64,000 bases of DNA from Streptomyces sennicomposti (GTDB lineage Bacteria > Actinomycetota > Actinomycetes > Streptomycetales > Streptomycetaceae), in contig NZ_JAIOAB010000012.1 in NCBI RefSeq assembly GCF_019890635.1, positions 1 through 64,000 on the forward strand. Reading direction: 5' to 3'. Shown here one piece after another: positions 42,741 to 50,589 of this stretch. Position numbers and translations under genes: made by a program. Under the pieces are notes generated by a model. It was not told the DNA's origin and searched no databases. It worked only from the letters and a program-made list of their open reading frames with translations. Numbering within the stretch: the stretch's first letter is position 1; every line of letters starts with the position of its first letter.

Positions 42741-43115
42741 TCAGCCGGTGGTCTGGACGGTGACGGATCCGGGATCGGGGAGTTCCGTGGGCGGGGTGTC
42801 CCCGTACCAGGTGAATTCGAGCGCTGAGAGCCTCCCGTCGCTCACCCAGACGAGGAGTTCACCGAAGAGGTCGCCCGAGCTGTCGACGACGGTGCCGGCG
42901 GCCGGAAGGACCCCGTCCCCGATCGGTGCCGCCGGCACCGAGTCCGGCACTTCCACGTCGATGCTCGGGGAGTCGGCTCCCCAGTGACCCTTGACGCGGG
43001 CTTTCGGTAGCTGGTTCCTCAGCTCCGCCACACCGGGGAACTCCGACCCGAGGAGTTTTCCGAAGATCTTCAGCTCAAGAGGGGAAAGAGGCCTGCTGGA
43101 CGGGTGATCTGTCAT
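42741..43115 (-). CDS. Putative immunity protein of a decayed toxin locus
   Basis: The protein is 124 aa from the ATG at 43115. It is small, acidic and single-domain, with 'PLSPLELKIFGKLLGSEFPGVAELRNQL' then 'SIDVEVPD...LLVWVSDGRLSALEFTWYGDTPPTELPD'. This resembles immunity-type proteins encoded beside Streptomyces polymorphic toxins. The frame runs on upstream without a stop into a remnant of a WXG/PPE-like toxin N-terminus, so an internal deletion may have joined toxin start and immunity gene. Confidence 0.55.
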   Translation of the reverse strand: MTDHPSSRPLSPLELKIFGKLLGSEFPGVAELRNQLPKARVKGHWGADSPSIDVEVPDSVPAAPIGDGVLPAAGTVVDSSGDLFGELLVWVSDGRLSALEFTWYGDTPPTELPDPGSVTVQTTG

Positions 43116-43325
43116 GGTGTGGATCCTGGGAACTTCGAGGAGATGAAAGCGGTGCCCACGCGCGGGCCAGGAGGCGCTGCGGTGCACGGGCACCCGTACG
43201 TCGTCGACCGCGTCGGCGAAGGTCCGCCAGGCCGTCGCCGCGTCGCGCAGCTTCCCGGAGTCGGCCTCGGGCCACCACAGGCCCATCTTCAGCAGGATCT
43301 TGCGGGCCTCGTCCTCAATGCTCAC
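43116..43325 (-). pseudogene. N-terminal remnant of a secreted/polymorphic toxin
   Basis: About 70 codons from a GTG start read MSIEDEARKILLKMGLWWPEADSGKLRDAATAWRTFADAVDDV. This is the helical trafficking domain found at the start of many Streptomyces toxins. The expected several-hundred-residue body is missing; the frame passes directly into the immunity-like gene. The start overlaps the stop of an upstream short frame ending 'VPGKNGGTGEH', as in intact loci. This looks like a large in-frame deletion. Confidence 0.55.
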
Positions 43326-43692
43326 CCGTGCCGCCGTTCTTGCCGGGGACCTTCACCTCGGTGAAGACGCCCGCGACGAGTTCGTCGTGGTCGACGTGCC
43401 CGTCCGCCATGTCGGCCATGGCCTCGTGAATGCTCGTCAGCCCGAGCACCAGGACGCCCCGCCGCGCTCTCGGTCTTCTTCTGGAGCAGCTCGCAGTACC
43501 CCCGTTCGCGACAGCGGCTCCCGATCCTAGGGAAGGCGCGTCAAGGGAAGGTCATGTCGTGCTCATGTGCGGGCAACGCCCCGGGCGAAGGAATCGCGTA
43601 TCGATCGGGTAACGCCTCTCGCGTCCCGGACGTGATGCGCGTAGACAATGCGTGACCTGGTGCATCAACCACTCATCAGACCCGGAGAATCC
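43326..43692. other. Intergenic with remnant of a small upstream toxin-locus gene
   Basis: On the minus strand 43322-43530 encodes 'GLTSIHEAMADMADGHVDHDELVAGVFTEVKVPGKNGGTGEH', but the frame upstream appears shifted ('LLQKKTESA' lies in another frame). It is therefore probably a broken partner gene. The right half (43530-43692) is upstream DNA of the phosphatase gene; no PHO-box repeats are seen there. Confidence 0.4.
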
Positions 43693-44496
43693 ATGCGGAA
43701 GTCCCTCAAGGCGACGGCCATCGCCGCCAGTTGTGCCGTCGCCGGCGTCGCCCTCTACGGTGCGGGCGCCGCCACCGCCGGCCAGTCCACGGCCAACTCC
43801 ACGCACGAGCCCTACAACATCGGGCTGCTGACCAAGGACATCGACACCTACTACGGCACCGCGCTCGACGCCGACGGCGTGTACCAGGCGTCGCCGAGCA
43901 GCCAGTACGCCAAGGACCTGGCGCGCATCGACGCCGACGCCAAGCGGCACATCGACCAGGCGGCCCGCAAGGCGCAGCAGCACCACCACCAGGGCAAGAA
44001 GCCCGCCGTCGTCTTCGACATCGACGACACGCTGCTGCTCAGCCTGGACTACGAGAAGAAGAACAACTACGGCTACAACAGCGCCACCTGGGCCGCCTAC
44101 GTCGACCAGGCGAACCGGCCCGAGGTCTTCGGCAGCCCCGAACTCGTGCGCTACGCCGCGAAGAAGGGCGTCGCCGTCTTCTACAACTCGGGCCTGTCCG
44201 AGGCGCAGCGCACCGCCGCCGTGCAGAACCTGAAGAGGGTCGGCGCGGACGTCAACCTCGACGCCGGCCACATGTTCCTCAAGGACGCGGCCAACCCGCC
44301 GGCGTACCTGAAGGACTGCGCGACCCCGGGCGCCTGGAAGTGCACCACCGTCCAGTACAAGTCCGGCACCCGCAAGCACATCGAGGACCTCGGCTACGAC
44401 ATCGTCGCCAACTTCGGCGACCAGTACTCCGACCTCGACGGCGGCTACGCCGACCGCACCTACAAGCTGCCGAACCCGACGTACTTCGTCAGCTAG
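43693..44496 (+). CDS. Secreted HAD-family acid phosphatase (class B-like)
   Basis: The protein is 267 aa with a Sec signal peptide (MRKSLKATAIAASCAVAGVALYG, cleavage after about residue 30). The HAD nucleophile motif is 'VVFDIDDTLLLSLDYE'. Conserved 'FYNSGLSEAQR', 'KSGTRKHIEDLGYDIVANFGDQYSDLDGGYADRTYKLPNPTYFV' match the plant-VSP/acid phosphatase B superfamily. It is an exported phosphomonoesterase. GGAG precedes the ATG. Confidence 0.93.
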   Translation: MRKSLKATAIAASCAVAGVALYGAGAATAGQSTANSTHEPYNIGLLTKDIDTYYGTALDADGVYQASPSSQYAKDLARIDADAKRHIDQAARKAQQHHHQGKKPAVVFDIDDTLLLSLDYEKKNNYGYNSATWAAYVDQANRPEVFGSPELVRYAAKKGVAVFYNSGLSEAQRTAAVQNLKRVGADVNLDAGHMFLKDAANPPAYLKDCATPGAWKCTTVQYKSGTRKHIEDLGYDIVANFGDQYSDLDGGYADRTYKLPNPTYFVS

Positions 44497-44513
44497 GCCT
44501 TCGAGGGACCGCA

Positions 44514-44551
44514 CGGGTGTGCCCCCGCCGACGCCGGCGGGGGCACACCCG
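44514..44551. terminator. Perfect 17-bp-stem bidirectional terminator
   Basis: CGGGTGTGCCCCCGCCG (44514-44530) pairs with 44535-44551 around a 4-nt loop, between the convergent phosphatase and IclR genes. Confidence 0.9.
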
Positions 44552-44561
44552 GGTCCCGTGC

Positions 44562-45335
44562 TCAGAGCCTGCGGGTGGCGAGGGTCAGCCGGTCGCGGGC
44601 GTCGAAGAGGGCGTCCTTCACCATCTGCTCGTGCGCGGGCGTCAGCCGCGCCACCGGGACGGAGCAGCTGATCGCGTCCCGCGCCGGGGTGCGGTAGGGG
44701 ATCGCCACGCCGAAGCAGCGCAGACCGAGGGTGTTCTCCTCGCGGTCCACGGCGAAACCCTGCTCGCGGATCTGGTGCAGCTCCTCGATCAGCTTCTCGC
44801 GGTCGGTGATGGTGTTCTCGGTCAGCGCGGGCAGCGTCTTTGGGAGCAGCTTGCGCACCTGCTCGTCGGTGTACGTGCTCAGCAGCGCCTTGCCGAGCGA
44901 GGTGGAGTGGGCCGGCAGCCGGCGGCCGACGCGGGTGAAGGGGCGCAGATAGTGCTGCGACTGGCGGGTGGCGAGATAGACGACGTTGGTGCCGTCCAGC
45001 CGCGCCAGGTGGATGGTCTCGGTGGTGTCGTCGGAGAGCCGGTCCAGGGTCGGCCGGGCCGCCGCGACCACCTCGTCGCCGTCGATGTAGGAGGTGCCGA
45101 CCAGCAGCGCCCGCACGCCGATGCCGTAGCGCGTGCCCGTCGCGTCGGTCTCCACCCAGCCCAGCTCGACCAGGGTGCGCAGCAGCATGTACAGGCTGGA
45201 CTTGGGATAGCCGACGGCCTCCTGGACCGCGGCCAGGGAGTGCATGCCGGGCCGGCCGGCGAAGTACTCGAGCAACTCAACGGTCCGCACCGCGGACTTG
45301 ACCTGCGCCCCGCCGCCTGTCTCGCCTGCCGACAT
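44562..45335 (-). CDS. IclR-family transcriptional regulator of sugar-acid catabolism
   Basis: The protein is 257 aa. The N-terminal winged helix ('AVRTVELLEYFAGRPGMHSLAAVQEAVGYPKSSLYMLLRTLVELGWVE') and C-terminal effector domain ('GRRLPAHSTSLGKALLS', 'GFAVDREENTLGLRCFGVAIPYRT') are intact. IclR members of the KdgR type respond to keto-deoxy sugar acids. It is divergent from the semialdehyde dehydrogenase, with a good dyad between, so it most likely controls that gene and perhaps udh/kdgD. Confidence 0.9.
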   Translation of the reverse strand: MSAGETGGGAQVKSAVRTVELLEYFAGRPGMHSLAAVQEAVGYPKSSLYMLLRTLVELGWVETDATGTRYGIGVRALLVGTSYIDGDEVVAAARPTLDRLSDDTTETIHLARLDGTNVVYLATRQSQHYLRPFTRVGRRLPAHSTSLGKALLSTYTDEQVRKLLPKTLPALTENTITDREKLIEELHQIREQGFAVDREENTLGLRCFGVAIPYRTPARDAISCSVPVARLTPAHEQMVKDALFDARDRLTLATRRL

Positions 45336-45398
45336 CGCCCTTGACCCCTTCGTTCCACGGGAAATAGTCTCCGACGCATATTCATCATCAGAGACAGC

Positions 45399-45414
45399 GT
45401 TCAGTATATCGAAC
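45399..45414. promoter_or_regulatory. IclR-type operator candidate
   Basis: GTTCAGTATATCGAAC has GTTC/GAAC arms around an AT-rich centre in the IclR/dehydrogenase divergent region. The shape fits the short AT-centred dyads bound by IclR proteins. Confidence 0.55.
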
Positions 45415-45477
45415 AACCCTGATGGACGACCCATGTACTGCGGCAGGACATCCGCACGACATCTGGAGGGACCCGCG

Positions 45478-47007
45478 GTGGCAGCAGCACCAGTCTGGAG
45501 CGTCGATCCCCGTACCGGGAAGCAGCGGGAACAGGTTGCGGTGGAGGCCACAGCCGAGGAGGTGGACGCCGCCGTCCGCGCCGCCCACGACGCCCGCGCC
45601 GCGCTCGCCGACCGCACCGTACGGGCCGCCTTCCTGCGCGCCGCCGCCGACCGGCTGGCGGCAGCCGAGGACCGCCTGGTCGAGGCCGCCGACGCCGAGA
45701 CCGCCCTCGGCCCGGTCCGGCTCACCGGGGAACTCGCCCGGACCTGCTACCAGTTGCGGGCCTTCGCGGACATCGTGGACGAGGGCGCGTTCCTCGACGT
45801 GATCATCGACCACCCCGACGACACCGCCACCCCGCCGATCCCGGACCTGCGCCGCTACAAGGTGCCGCTCGGCGTCGTCGCCGTCTACTCCGCCTCCAAC
45901 TTCCCCTTCGCCTTCTCGGTCGCCGGCGGCGACACCGCCAGCGCCCTGGCCGCCGGCTGCCCGGTGGTCGTCAAGGCCCACCCGGACCACCCGGCGCTGT
46001 CCGAGCTGGTCGCCCGGCTGGTGCGCGGGGCCGCCGCCGAGCACGGCGTCCCGGGCGGCGTCCTCGGCCTGGTCCACGGCTTGGAGGCCGGCGTCGAACT
46101 GGTCCGGCACCCGCTGGTGGCCGCCGCCGGTTTCACCGGCTCGGTGCGCGGCGGCCGGGCGCTGTTCGACGCGGCGGCGGCCCGCCCGGCGCCGATCCCC
46201 TTCCACGGCGAACTGGGCTCGCTCAACCCGGTCCTGGTCACCGAGGCCGCCGCCGCCGAGCGGGCCGAGGCCGTCGGGGCCGGGCTCGCCGGGTCGATGA
46301 CGCTCGGCGTCGGGCAGTTCTGCGTCAAGCCCGGCCTGGTCCTCGTCCCGGCGGGCGCGCCCGGCGACCGGCTGGTCGAGTCCCTCACGGACGCCGTCAG
46401 CGACACCGCCTCCGGCGTCCTGCTCGACCACCGGATGCGCGACGCCTTCCTCGCGGGCATCGCCGAGCGCACCGCGCTGCCCGACGTCGACACCCCGGTC
46501 ACCCCGGGCGCGGGCGGTGAGCACACGGTGAGCCCGGGCTTCCTGACCGTCCCCGCCGCCAGGCTCACCGGCGAGGGCGCCCACGACCTGCTGCTGGAGG
46601 AGTGCTTCGGGCCGGTGACCGTGGTGGCCCGCTACGCCGACGAGGCGGAGGCCACCGCCGTGCTGTCCCGGCTGCCCGGCAACCTCACCGCGACCGTCCA
46701 CCTCTCCACCGGGGAAGCCGCCGGTGAAGGCGACGGCGCGCGGCTCCTGGCCGAGCTGACCCCGCTGGCCGGACGCGTCGTCGTCGACGCCTGGCCGACC
46801 GGCGTCGCCGTGGCCCCCGCCCAGCACCACGGCGGCCCCTACCCGGCGACGACCTCCACCTCCACCTCGGTCGGCGGCACCGCGATCGAACGCTGGATGC
46901 GGCCGGTGGCGTACCAGAACGCGCCGCAGGCGCTGCTCCCGCCGGAGCTGCGCGACGACAACCCGCTGGGGCTGCCGCGGCGCTACGACGGGCGGCTGGA
47001 ACGCTGA
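45478..47007 (+). CDS. Alpha-ketoglutaric semialdehyde dehydrogenase (aldehyde dehydrogenase)
   Basis: The protein is 509 aa from the GTG with GGAGGG upstream. It is an ALDH-superfamily enzyme. 'YSASNFPFAFSVAGGDTASALAAGCPVVVKAHPDHP' is the cofactor region, the catalytic Glu lies in 'FHGELGSLNP', and the catalytic Cys in 'GQFCVKPG'. 'AAGFTGSVRGGRALFDAAAARPAPIPF' is typical of the KGSADH subgroup. It oxidises the KdgD product to alpha-ketoglutarate, the last step of the oxidative uronate route. Confidence 0.93.
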   Translation: MAAAPVWSVDPRTGKQREQVAVEATAEEVDAAVRAAHDARAALADRTVRAAFLRAAADRLAAAEDRLVEAADAETALGPVRLTGELARTCYQLRAFADIVDEGAFLDVIIDHPDDTATPPIPDLRRYKVPLGVVAVYSASNFPFAFSVAGGDTASALAAGCPVVVKAHPDHPALSELVARLVRGAAAEHGVPGGVLGLVHGLEAGVELVRHPLVAAAGFTGSVRGGRALFDAAAARPAPIPFHGELGSLNPVLVTEAAAAERAEAVGAGLAGSMTLGVGQFCVKPGLVLVPAGAPGDRLVESLTDAVSDTASGVLLDHRMRDAFLAGIAERTALPDVDTPVTPGAGGEHTVSPGFLTVPAARLTGEGAHDLLLEECFGPVTVVARYADEAEATAVLSRLPGNLTATVHLSTGEAAGEGDGARLLAELTPLAGRVVVDAWPTGVAVAPAQHHGGPYPATTSTSTSVGGTAIERWMRPVAYQNAPQALLPPELRDDNPLGLPRRYDGRLER

Positions 47008-47037
47008 GGTTGACGGGCGGGGCGGCGACGCCGACCC

Positions 47038-47089
47038 GCGGGGCGGGCGGTGCCGACCCGGCGGGCGGCGCACCGGCCGCCCGCCCCGC
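47038..47089. terminator. GC-rich hairpin after the ALDH gene
   Basis: A 13-bp perfect stem GCGGGGCGGGCGG (47038-47050) pairs with 47077-47089 around a 26-nt loop. Confidence 0.65.
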
Positions 47090-47224
47090 CGCCGCCGACG
47101 GCGCCTCCGGTCCGGGGCCAGCGCCGTCCGCGCCGGGGAATGAACCGCGCTGCTTGAACGTTCACATACGGCGCGGAGGGCGGCCGCCCGCCGCGTTCCG
47201 TACGAGCTGGAGAGAACCGAGAAC

Positions 47225-47947
47225 ATGCGCGTCGAGATCTGGTCGGACATCGCCTGCCCCTGGTGCTACGTGGGAAAGGCGCGGTTCGAGAAGGCGCTGG
47301 CGGGCTTCGCGCACCGTGACCGGGTCGAGGTCGTGCACCGCTCCTTCGAGCTGGACCCGCACCGCGCCAAGGACGACGTCCAGCCCGTGCTCACCATGCT
47401 CACCGAGAAGTACGGCATGAGCGAGGCGCAGGCGCAGGCCGGCGAGGACAACCTCGGCGCCCAGGCCGCCGCCGAGGGACTGGACTACCGCACCCGGGGC
47501 CGCGACCACGGCAACACCTTCGACATGCACCGCCTGCTCCACCTCGCCAAGGAGCACGGCCGCCAGAGCGAGCTGCTGGACGCGCTGTACCGGGCGAACT
47601 TCGCCGAGGAGCGCTCGGTGTTCGCCGAGGGCGACGAGCGACTGGCCGAGCTGGCGATCGCCGCCGGGCTCGACGCCGACGAGGTGCGCCGGGTCCTCGC
47701 CGACCCGGACGCCTACGCCGACGAGGTCCGCGCCGACGAGCGGGAGGCCGCGCAGCTCGGCGCCACCGGGGTGCCGTTCTTCGTCCTGGACCGCAGGTAC
47801 GGCGTCTCCGGCGCCCAGCCCGCCGAGGTCTTCGCGCAGGCCCTCGCCCAGGCGTGGCAGGAGCACACCCCGCTGACCCTCCTCCAGGGCGGCGACGGCG
47901 GCGCGGACGCCTGCGGCCCGGACGGATGCGCCGTGCCGCACGCCTGA
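47225..47947 (+). CDS. FrnE-like DsbA-family oxidoreductase
   Basis: The protein is 240 aa, with a thioredoxin fold and helical insert. The active-site CPWC is at residues 11-14 ('SDIACPWCYVGKARFEKAL'), and cis-Pro lies in 'GATGVPFFVLDRRYGVSGAQP'. FrnE-type cytosolic members are disulfide isomerases/reductases tied to oxidative stress. Extra Cys residues in the C-terminal tail ('ADACGPDGCAVPHA') may be regulatory or metal-binding. GGAG lies upstream of the ATG. Confidence 0.92.
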   Translation: MRVEIWSDIACPWCYVGKARFEKALAGFAHRDRVEVVHRSFELDPHRAKDDVQPVLTMLTEKYGMSEAQAQAGEDNLGAQAAAEGLDYRTRGRDHGNTFDMHRLLHLAKEHGRQSELLDALYRANFAEERSVFAEGDERLAELAIAAGLDADEVRRVLADPDAYADEVRADEREAAQLGATGVPFFVLDRRYGVSGAQPAEVFAQALAQAWQEHTPLTLLQGGDGGADACGPDGCAVPHA

Positions 47948-48053
47948 CGTAGCGCCGTTTCCGCAGGCCGGCGCGGGGCCAGGAGGCGGCCTCGGGGAAG
48001 CCGCGGCGACCTGGGCGATGGACCACGACTCCACGGGGCCGCACAGTGGACCC

Positions 48054-49103
48054 ATGGAGACCTTCGAGAACCTCGTCCGTGCCGAGTTCGCTCCGAGGAA
48101 CACCTATCTGAACACCGCGACCCTCGGGCTGCTCCCGGCCCGTGCGGTCACGGCGCTGCGCACCGCCGTGGACGCCGCTGCCGCCGGGCGGCCCACCGAC
48201 ATGTTCGCGGACGTCGAGGCGGCCCGCGCGAGCTTCGCCCGGCTGCTGCGGGTCCCCGACCGCCGGGTCGCGGCCGGCGGTTCGGCCGCCGTCTACAGCG
48301 GCCTGATCGCCGCCGCGCTGCCCGAGGGCGCCGAAGTCGTCACCGCCGAGGACGACTTCACCTCCACGGTCAACCCGTTCCACGTGCGCGGCGACCTGAA
48401 GGTGCGCACCGTCCCGCTGGACCGGCTCGCCGACGCGGTACGGCCCGGCACCGCCCTGGTCGTGGTGAGCGCCGCGCAGTCGGCGGACGGCCGGATCGCC
48501 GACCTGCCCGCGATCCGCGCGGCGGCGCGCGAGCACGGGGCGCGCACCTACGTCGACGCCTCCCAGGCGGCCGGCTGGCTGGACCTCGACGCCGACCACT
48601 ACGACTTCGTCTCCGCCGTCGCCTTCAAGTGGCTGCTGTGCCCGCGCGGCATGGCCTTCCTCGTCGTCCCCGAGGACCTCGGCGGACTGCGCCCGCTGTT
48701 CGCCGGCTGGGTGGCGGGGGAACGGCCCTGGGACAGCTGCTACGGCCCGATCGGCGAACTCGCCCGCTCCGCGCGCCGGTTCGACGAGAGCCCCGCCCTG
48801 TTCTCCTACGCCGGCGGGCGCCGCTCACTGGAACTCGTGGCGGAACTGGGGGTGGACGCGATCCGCGCCCACGACCTCGCCCTCGCCGACCGGTTCCGCG
48901 CCGGGCTGCGCTCCCTCGGCCACGAACCGGTCCCCGCGCCCGCCTCCGCGATCGTCTCCGTGCCCGGACTCGGCCGTCGGCAGGGTGAGTTGAGCGAGGC
49001 GGGCGTCGAGGTCGCGAACCGCGCGGGCCATCTGCGGGCCGCGTTCCACCTCTACAACACGCAGGCCGACGTGGACCGCCTCCTGGACGTGCTCGCCGGC
49101 TGA
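48054..49103 (+). CDS. Class-V aminotransferase (cysteine desulfurase-like fold)
   Basis: The protein is 349 aa (an ATG at 48018 would add 12 residues). It is a PLP enzyme: 'YLNTATLGLLPARAVTAL', 'VVVSAAQSADGRIADL', 'YVDASQAAGWLDLDADHYDF' and the PLP-lysine region 'SAVAFKWLLCPRG'. The substrate is not evident. Members include kynureninase-like, isopenicillin epimerase-like and desulfurase-like enzymes. No partner scaffold is nearby. Confidence 0.88.
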   Translation: METFENLVRAEFAPRNTYLNTATLGLLPARAVTALRTAVDAAAAGRPTDMFADVEAARASFARLLRVPDRRVAAGGSAAVYSGLIAAALPEGAEVVTAEDDFTSTVNPFHVRGDLKVRTVPLDRLADAVRPGTALVVVSAAQSADGRIADLPAIRAAAREHGARTYVDASQAAGWLDLDADHYDFVSAVAFKWLLCPRGMAFLVVPEDLGGLRPLFAGWVAGERPWDSCYGPIGELARSARRFDESPALFSYAGGRRSLELVAELGVDAIRAHDLALADRFRAGLRSLGHEPVPAPASAIVSVPGLGRRQGELSEAGVEVANRAGHLRAAFHLYNTQADVDRLLDVLAG

Positions 49104-49112
49104 ACCGCGAAA

Positions 49113-49153
49113 CGGCAGGGGCCCTCTCGTCCCACCCGAGAGGGCCCCTGCCG
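49113..49153. terminator. Perfect 17-bp-stem bidirectional terminator
   Basis: CGGCAGGGGCCCTCTCG (49113-49129) pairs with 49137-49153 around a 7-nt loop, between the aminotransferase gene and the end of the ectoine operon. Confidence 0.9.
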
Positions 49154-49171
49154 ATCTTGTGCGGAACGCGC

Positions 49172-50065
49172 TCACCTCACCGGAGTGAAGTCCCGCGCCC
49201 CGATGAACTCGGGGCGGCGGACCGGGGCCGCGAACGGCTCCACCGCCGTGTTCTCCACGCTGTTGAACACGATGAACACGTTGCTGCGCGGATACGGCGT
49301 GATGTTGTCGCCGGAACCGTGCATGCAGTTGCAGTCGAACCAGGTCGCCGAGCCGGCCCGGCCGGTGAACAGCCGGATGCCGTGCTCCCCGGCCAGCGCG
49401 GTCAGCGCCTCGTCGGACGGCGTGCCCGCGTCCTGCATCTGCAGCGACTTCTTGTAGTTGTCCTTCGGCGTGGCGCCCGCGCAGCCGAGGAACGTCCGGT
49501 GCGAACCGGGCATGATCATCAGGCCGCCGTTGGTGTCCAGGTTCTCGGTCAGCGCGATCGAGACGGACACCGTGCGCATGTTCGGCAGACCGTCCTCGGC
49601 GTGCCAGGTCTCGAAGTCCGAGTGCCAGTAGAAGCCGCTCGCCCCGAAGCCCGGCTTGACGTTGATCCGGGACTGGTGGACGTACACGTCCGAGCCGAGG
49701 ATCTGCCGCGCCCGGCCGACGACGCGCTCGTCGCGCACCAGCTTCGCGAACACCTCGCTGATCCGGTGCACCTCGAAGACCGAGCGGATCTCCTTCGACT
49801 TCGGCTCGACGATCGACCGCTCGTCGGCCCGGATCGCCGGGTCGGCCACCAGCCGGTCCAGCTCACGCCGGTAGACGGCGACCTCGTCGTCGGTGATCAG
49901 CTGGTCGACGGCGAGGAAGCCGTCCCGCTCGAACGCCTGGAGGTCGGCGGTCGCGATCGGGCCGGGTGTGTCCGGGGAACCCCAGACGACCGGGTCCTGG
50001 CGGGCAACGGTCACCTCGGTGGCGCCGCGGGTGGGGTACAGGTCCTTCACGGGGGCGACGGTCAT
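49172..50065 (-). CDS. ectD: Ectoine hydroxylase
   Basis: The protein is 297 aa, an Fe(II)/2-oxoglutarate dioxygenase that converts ectoine to 5-hydroxyectoine. The iron/2OG site includes 'FYWHSDFETWHAEDGLPNMRTVSVSIALT' (HxD). Family signatures are 'QSRINVKPGF' and 'WFDCNCMHGSGDNITPYPRSNVF' with the distal His. It begins 6 nt after ectC ends and closes the ectABCD operon. Confidence 0.96.
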   Translation of the reverse strand: MTVAPVKDLYPTRGATEVTVARQDPVVWGSPDTPGPIATADLQAFERDGFLAVDQLITDDEVAVYRRELDRLVADPAIRADERSIVEPKSKEIRSVFEVHRISEVFAKLVRDERVVGRARQILGSDVYVHQSRINVKPGFGASGFYWHSDFETWHAEDGLPNMRTVSVSIALTENLDTNGGLMIMPGSHRTFLGCAGATPKDNYKKSLQMQDAGTPSDEALTALAGEHGIRLFTGRAGSATWFDCNCMHGSGDNITPYPRSNVFIVFNSVENTAVEPFAAPVRRPEFIGARDFTPVR

Positions 50066-50070
50066 GGTCC

Positions 50071-50475
50071 TCACACCTCCTCGGGCTCGGTGAGCAGCGG
50101 GTAGACGCCGTTCTCGTCGTGGTCCTCCCGTCCGGTGACGGGCGGGTTGAACACGCAGATGCAGCGGAAGTCCTCCTTGACCTTGAGCGTGTGCCGCTCG
50201 TGGCCGTTGAGGAGGTACATGGTCCCGGGCGTGATCGTGTACGTCTTCCCGGTCTCGCGGTCGGTCAGCTCGGCCTCGCCCTCCACGCAGACGACGGCCT
50301 CGATGTGGTTGGCGTACCACATCGACGTCTCGGTGCCCGCGTAGAGGATCGTCTCGTGCAGGGAGAAGCCGACCCTCTCCTTGGCCAGGACGATGCGCTT
50401 GCTCTCCCAGGTGCCGGACGCCGCCTTCACGTGCCGGTCGGTGCCTTCGATCTCCTTGAACGAACGGACGATCAC
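50071..50475 (-). CDS. ectC: L-ectoine synthase
   Basis: The protein is 134 aa with a GTG start, a cupin that cyclises N-gamma-acetyl-diaminobutyrate to ectoine. '[21 protein letters not shown]' and '[26 protein letters not shown]' are the cupin strands with the metal- and substrate-binding His/Glu. It is the standard length. Confidence 0.97.
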   Translation of the reverse strand: MIVRSFKEIEGTDRHVKAASGTWESKRIVLAKERVGFSLHETILYAGTETSMWYANHIEAVVCVEGEAELTDRETGKTYTITPGTMYLLNGHERHTLKVKEDFRCICVFNPPVTGREDHDENGVYPLLTEPEEV

Positions 50476-50513
50476 GGTGCTGTGTGCCTCCTTGCAGGTG
50501 GTGACGGTGCTTC

Positions 50514-50582
50514 TGGCAGGTGTGCCGCGCGGGTGTGCCGCAGGTGTGCCGCGGGTGTGCGCAGGCGTGCCGCGGGTGTGTC
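50514..50582. repeat. Short tandem repeats between ectB and ectC
   Basis: An 11-12-nt unit (GCAGGTGTGCC / GCGGGTGTGCC variants) is repeated about six times in the 114-bp ectB-ectC gap, which is normally short in ect operons. It reads CACACCTGCGGC on the gene strand and may affect the message between the two genes. Confidence 0.7.
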
Positions 50583-50589
50583 CCGGGGC

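Noticed and set aside
43570..43692. PHO box before the acid phosphatase gene
   Set aside because: I looked for 11-bp phased GTTCA-type repeats like those upstream of the secreted nuclease and found none.
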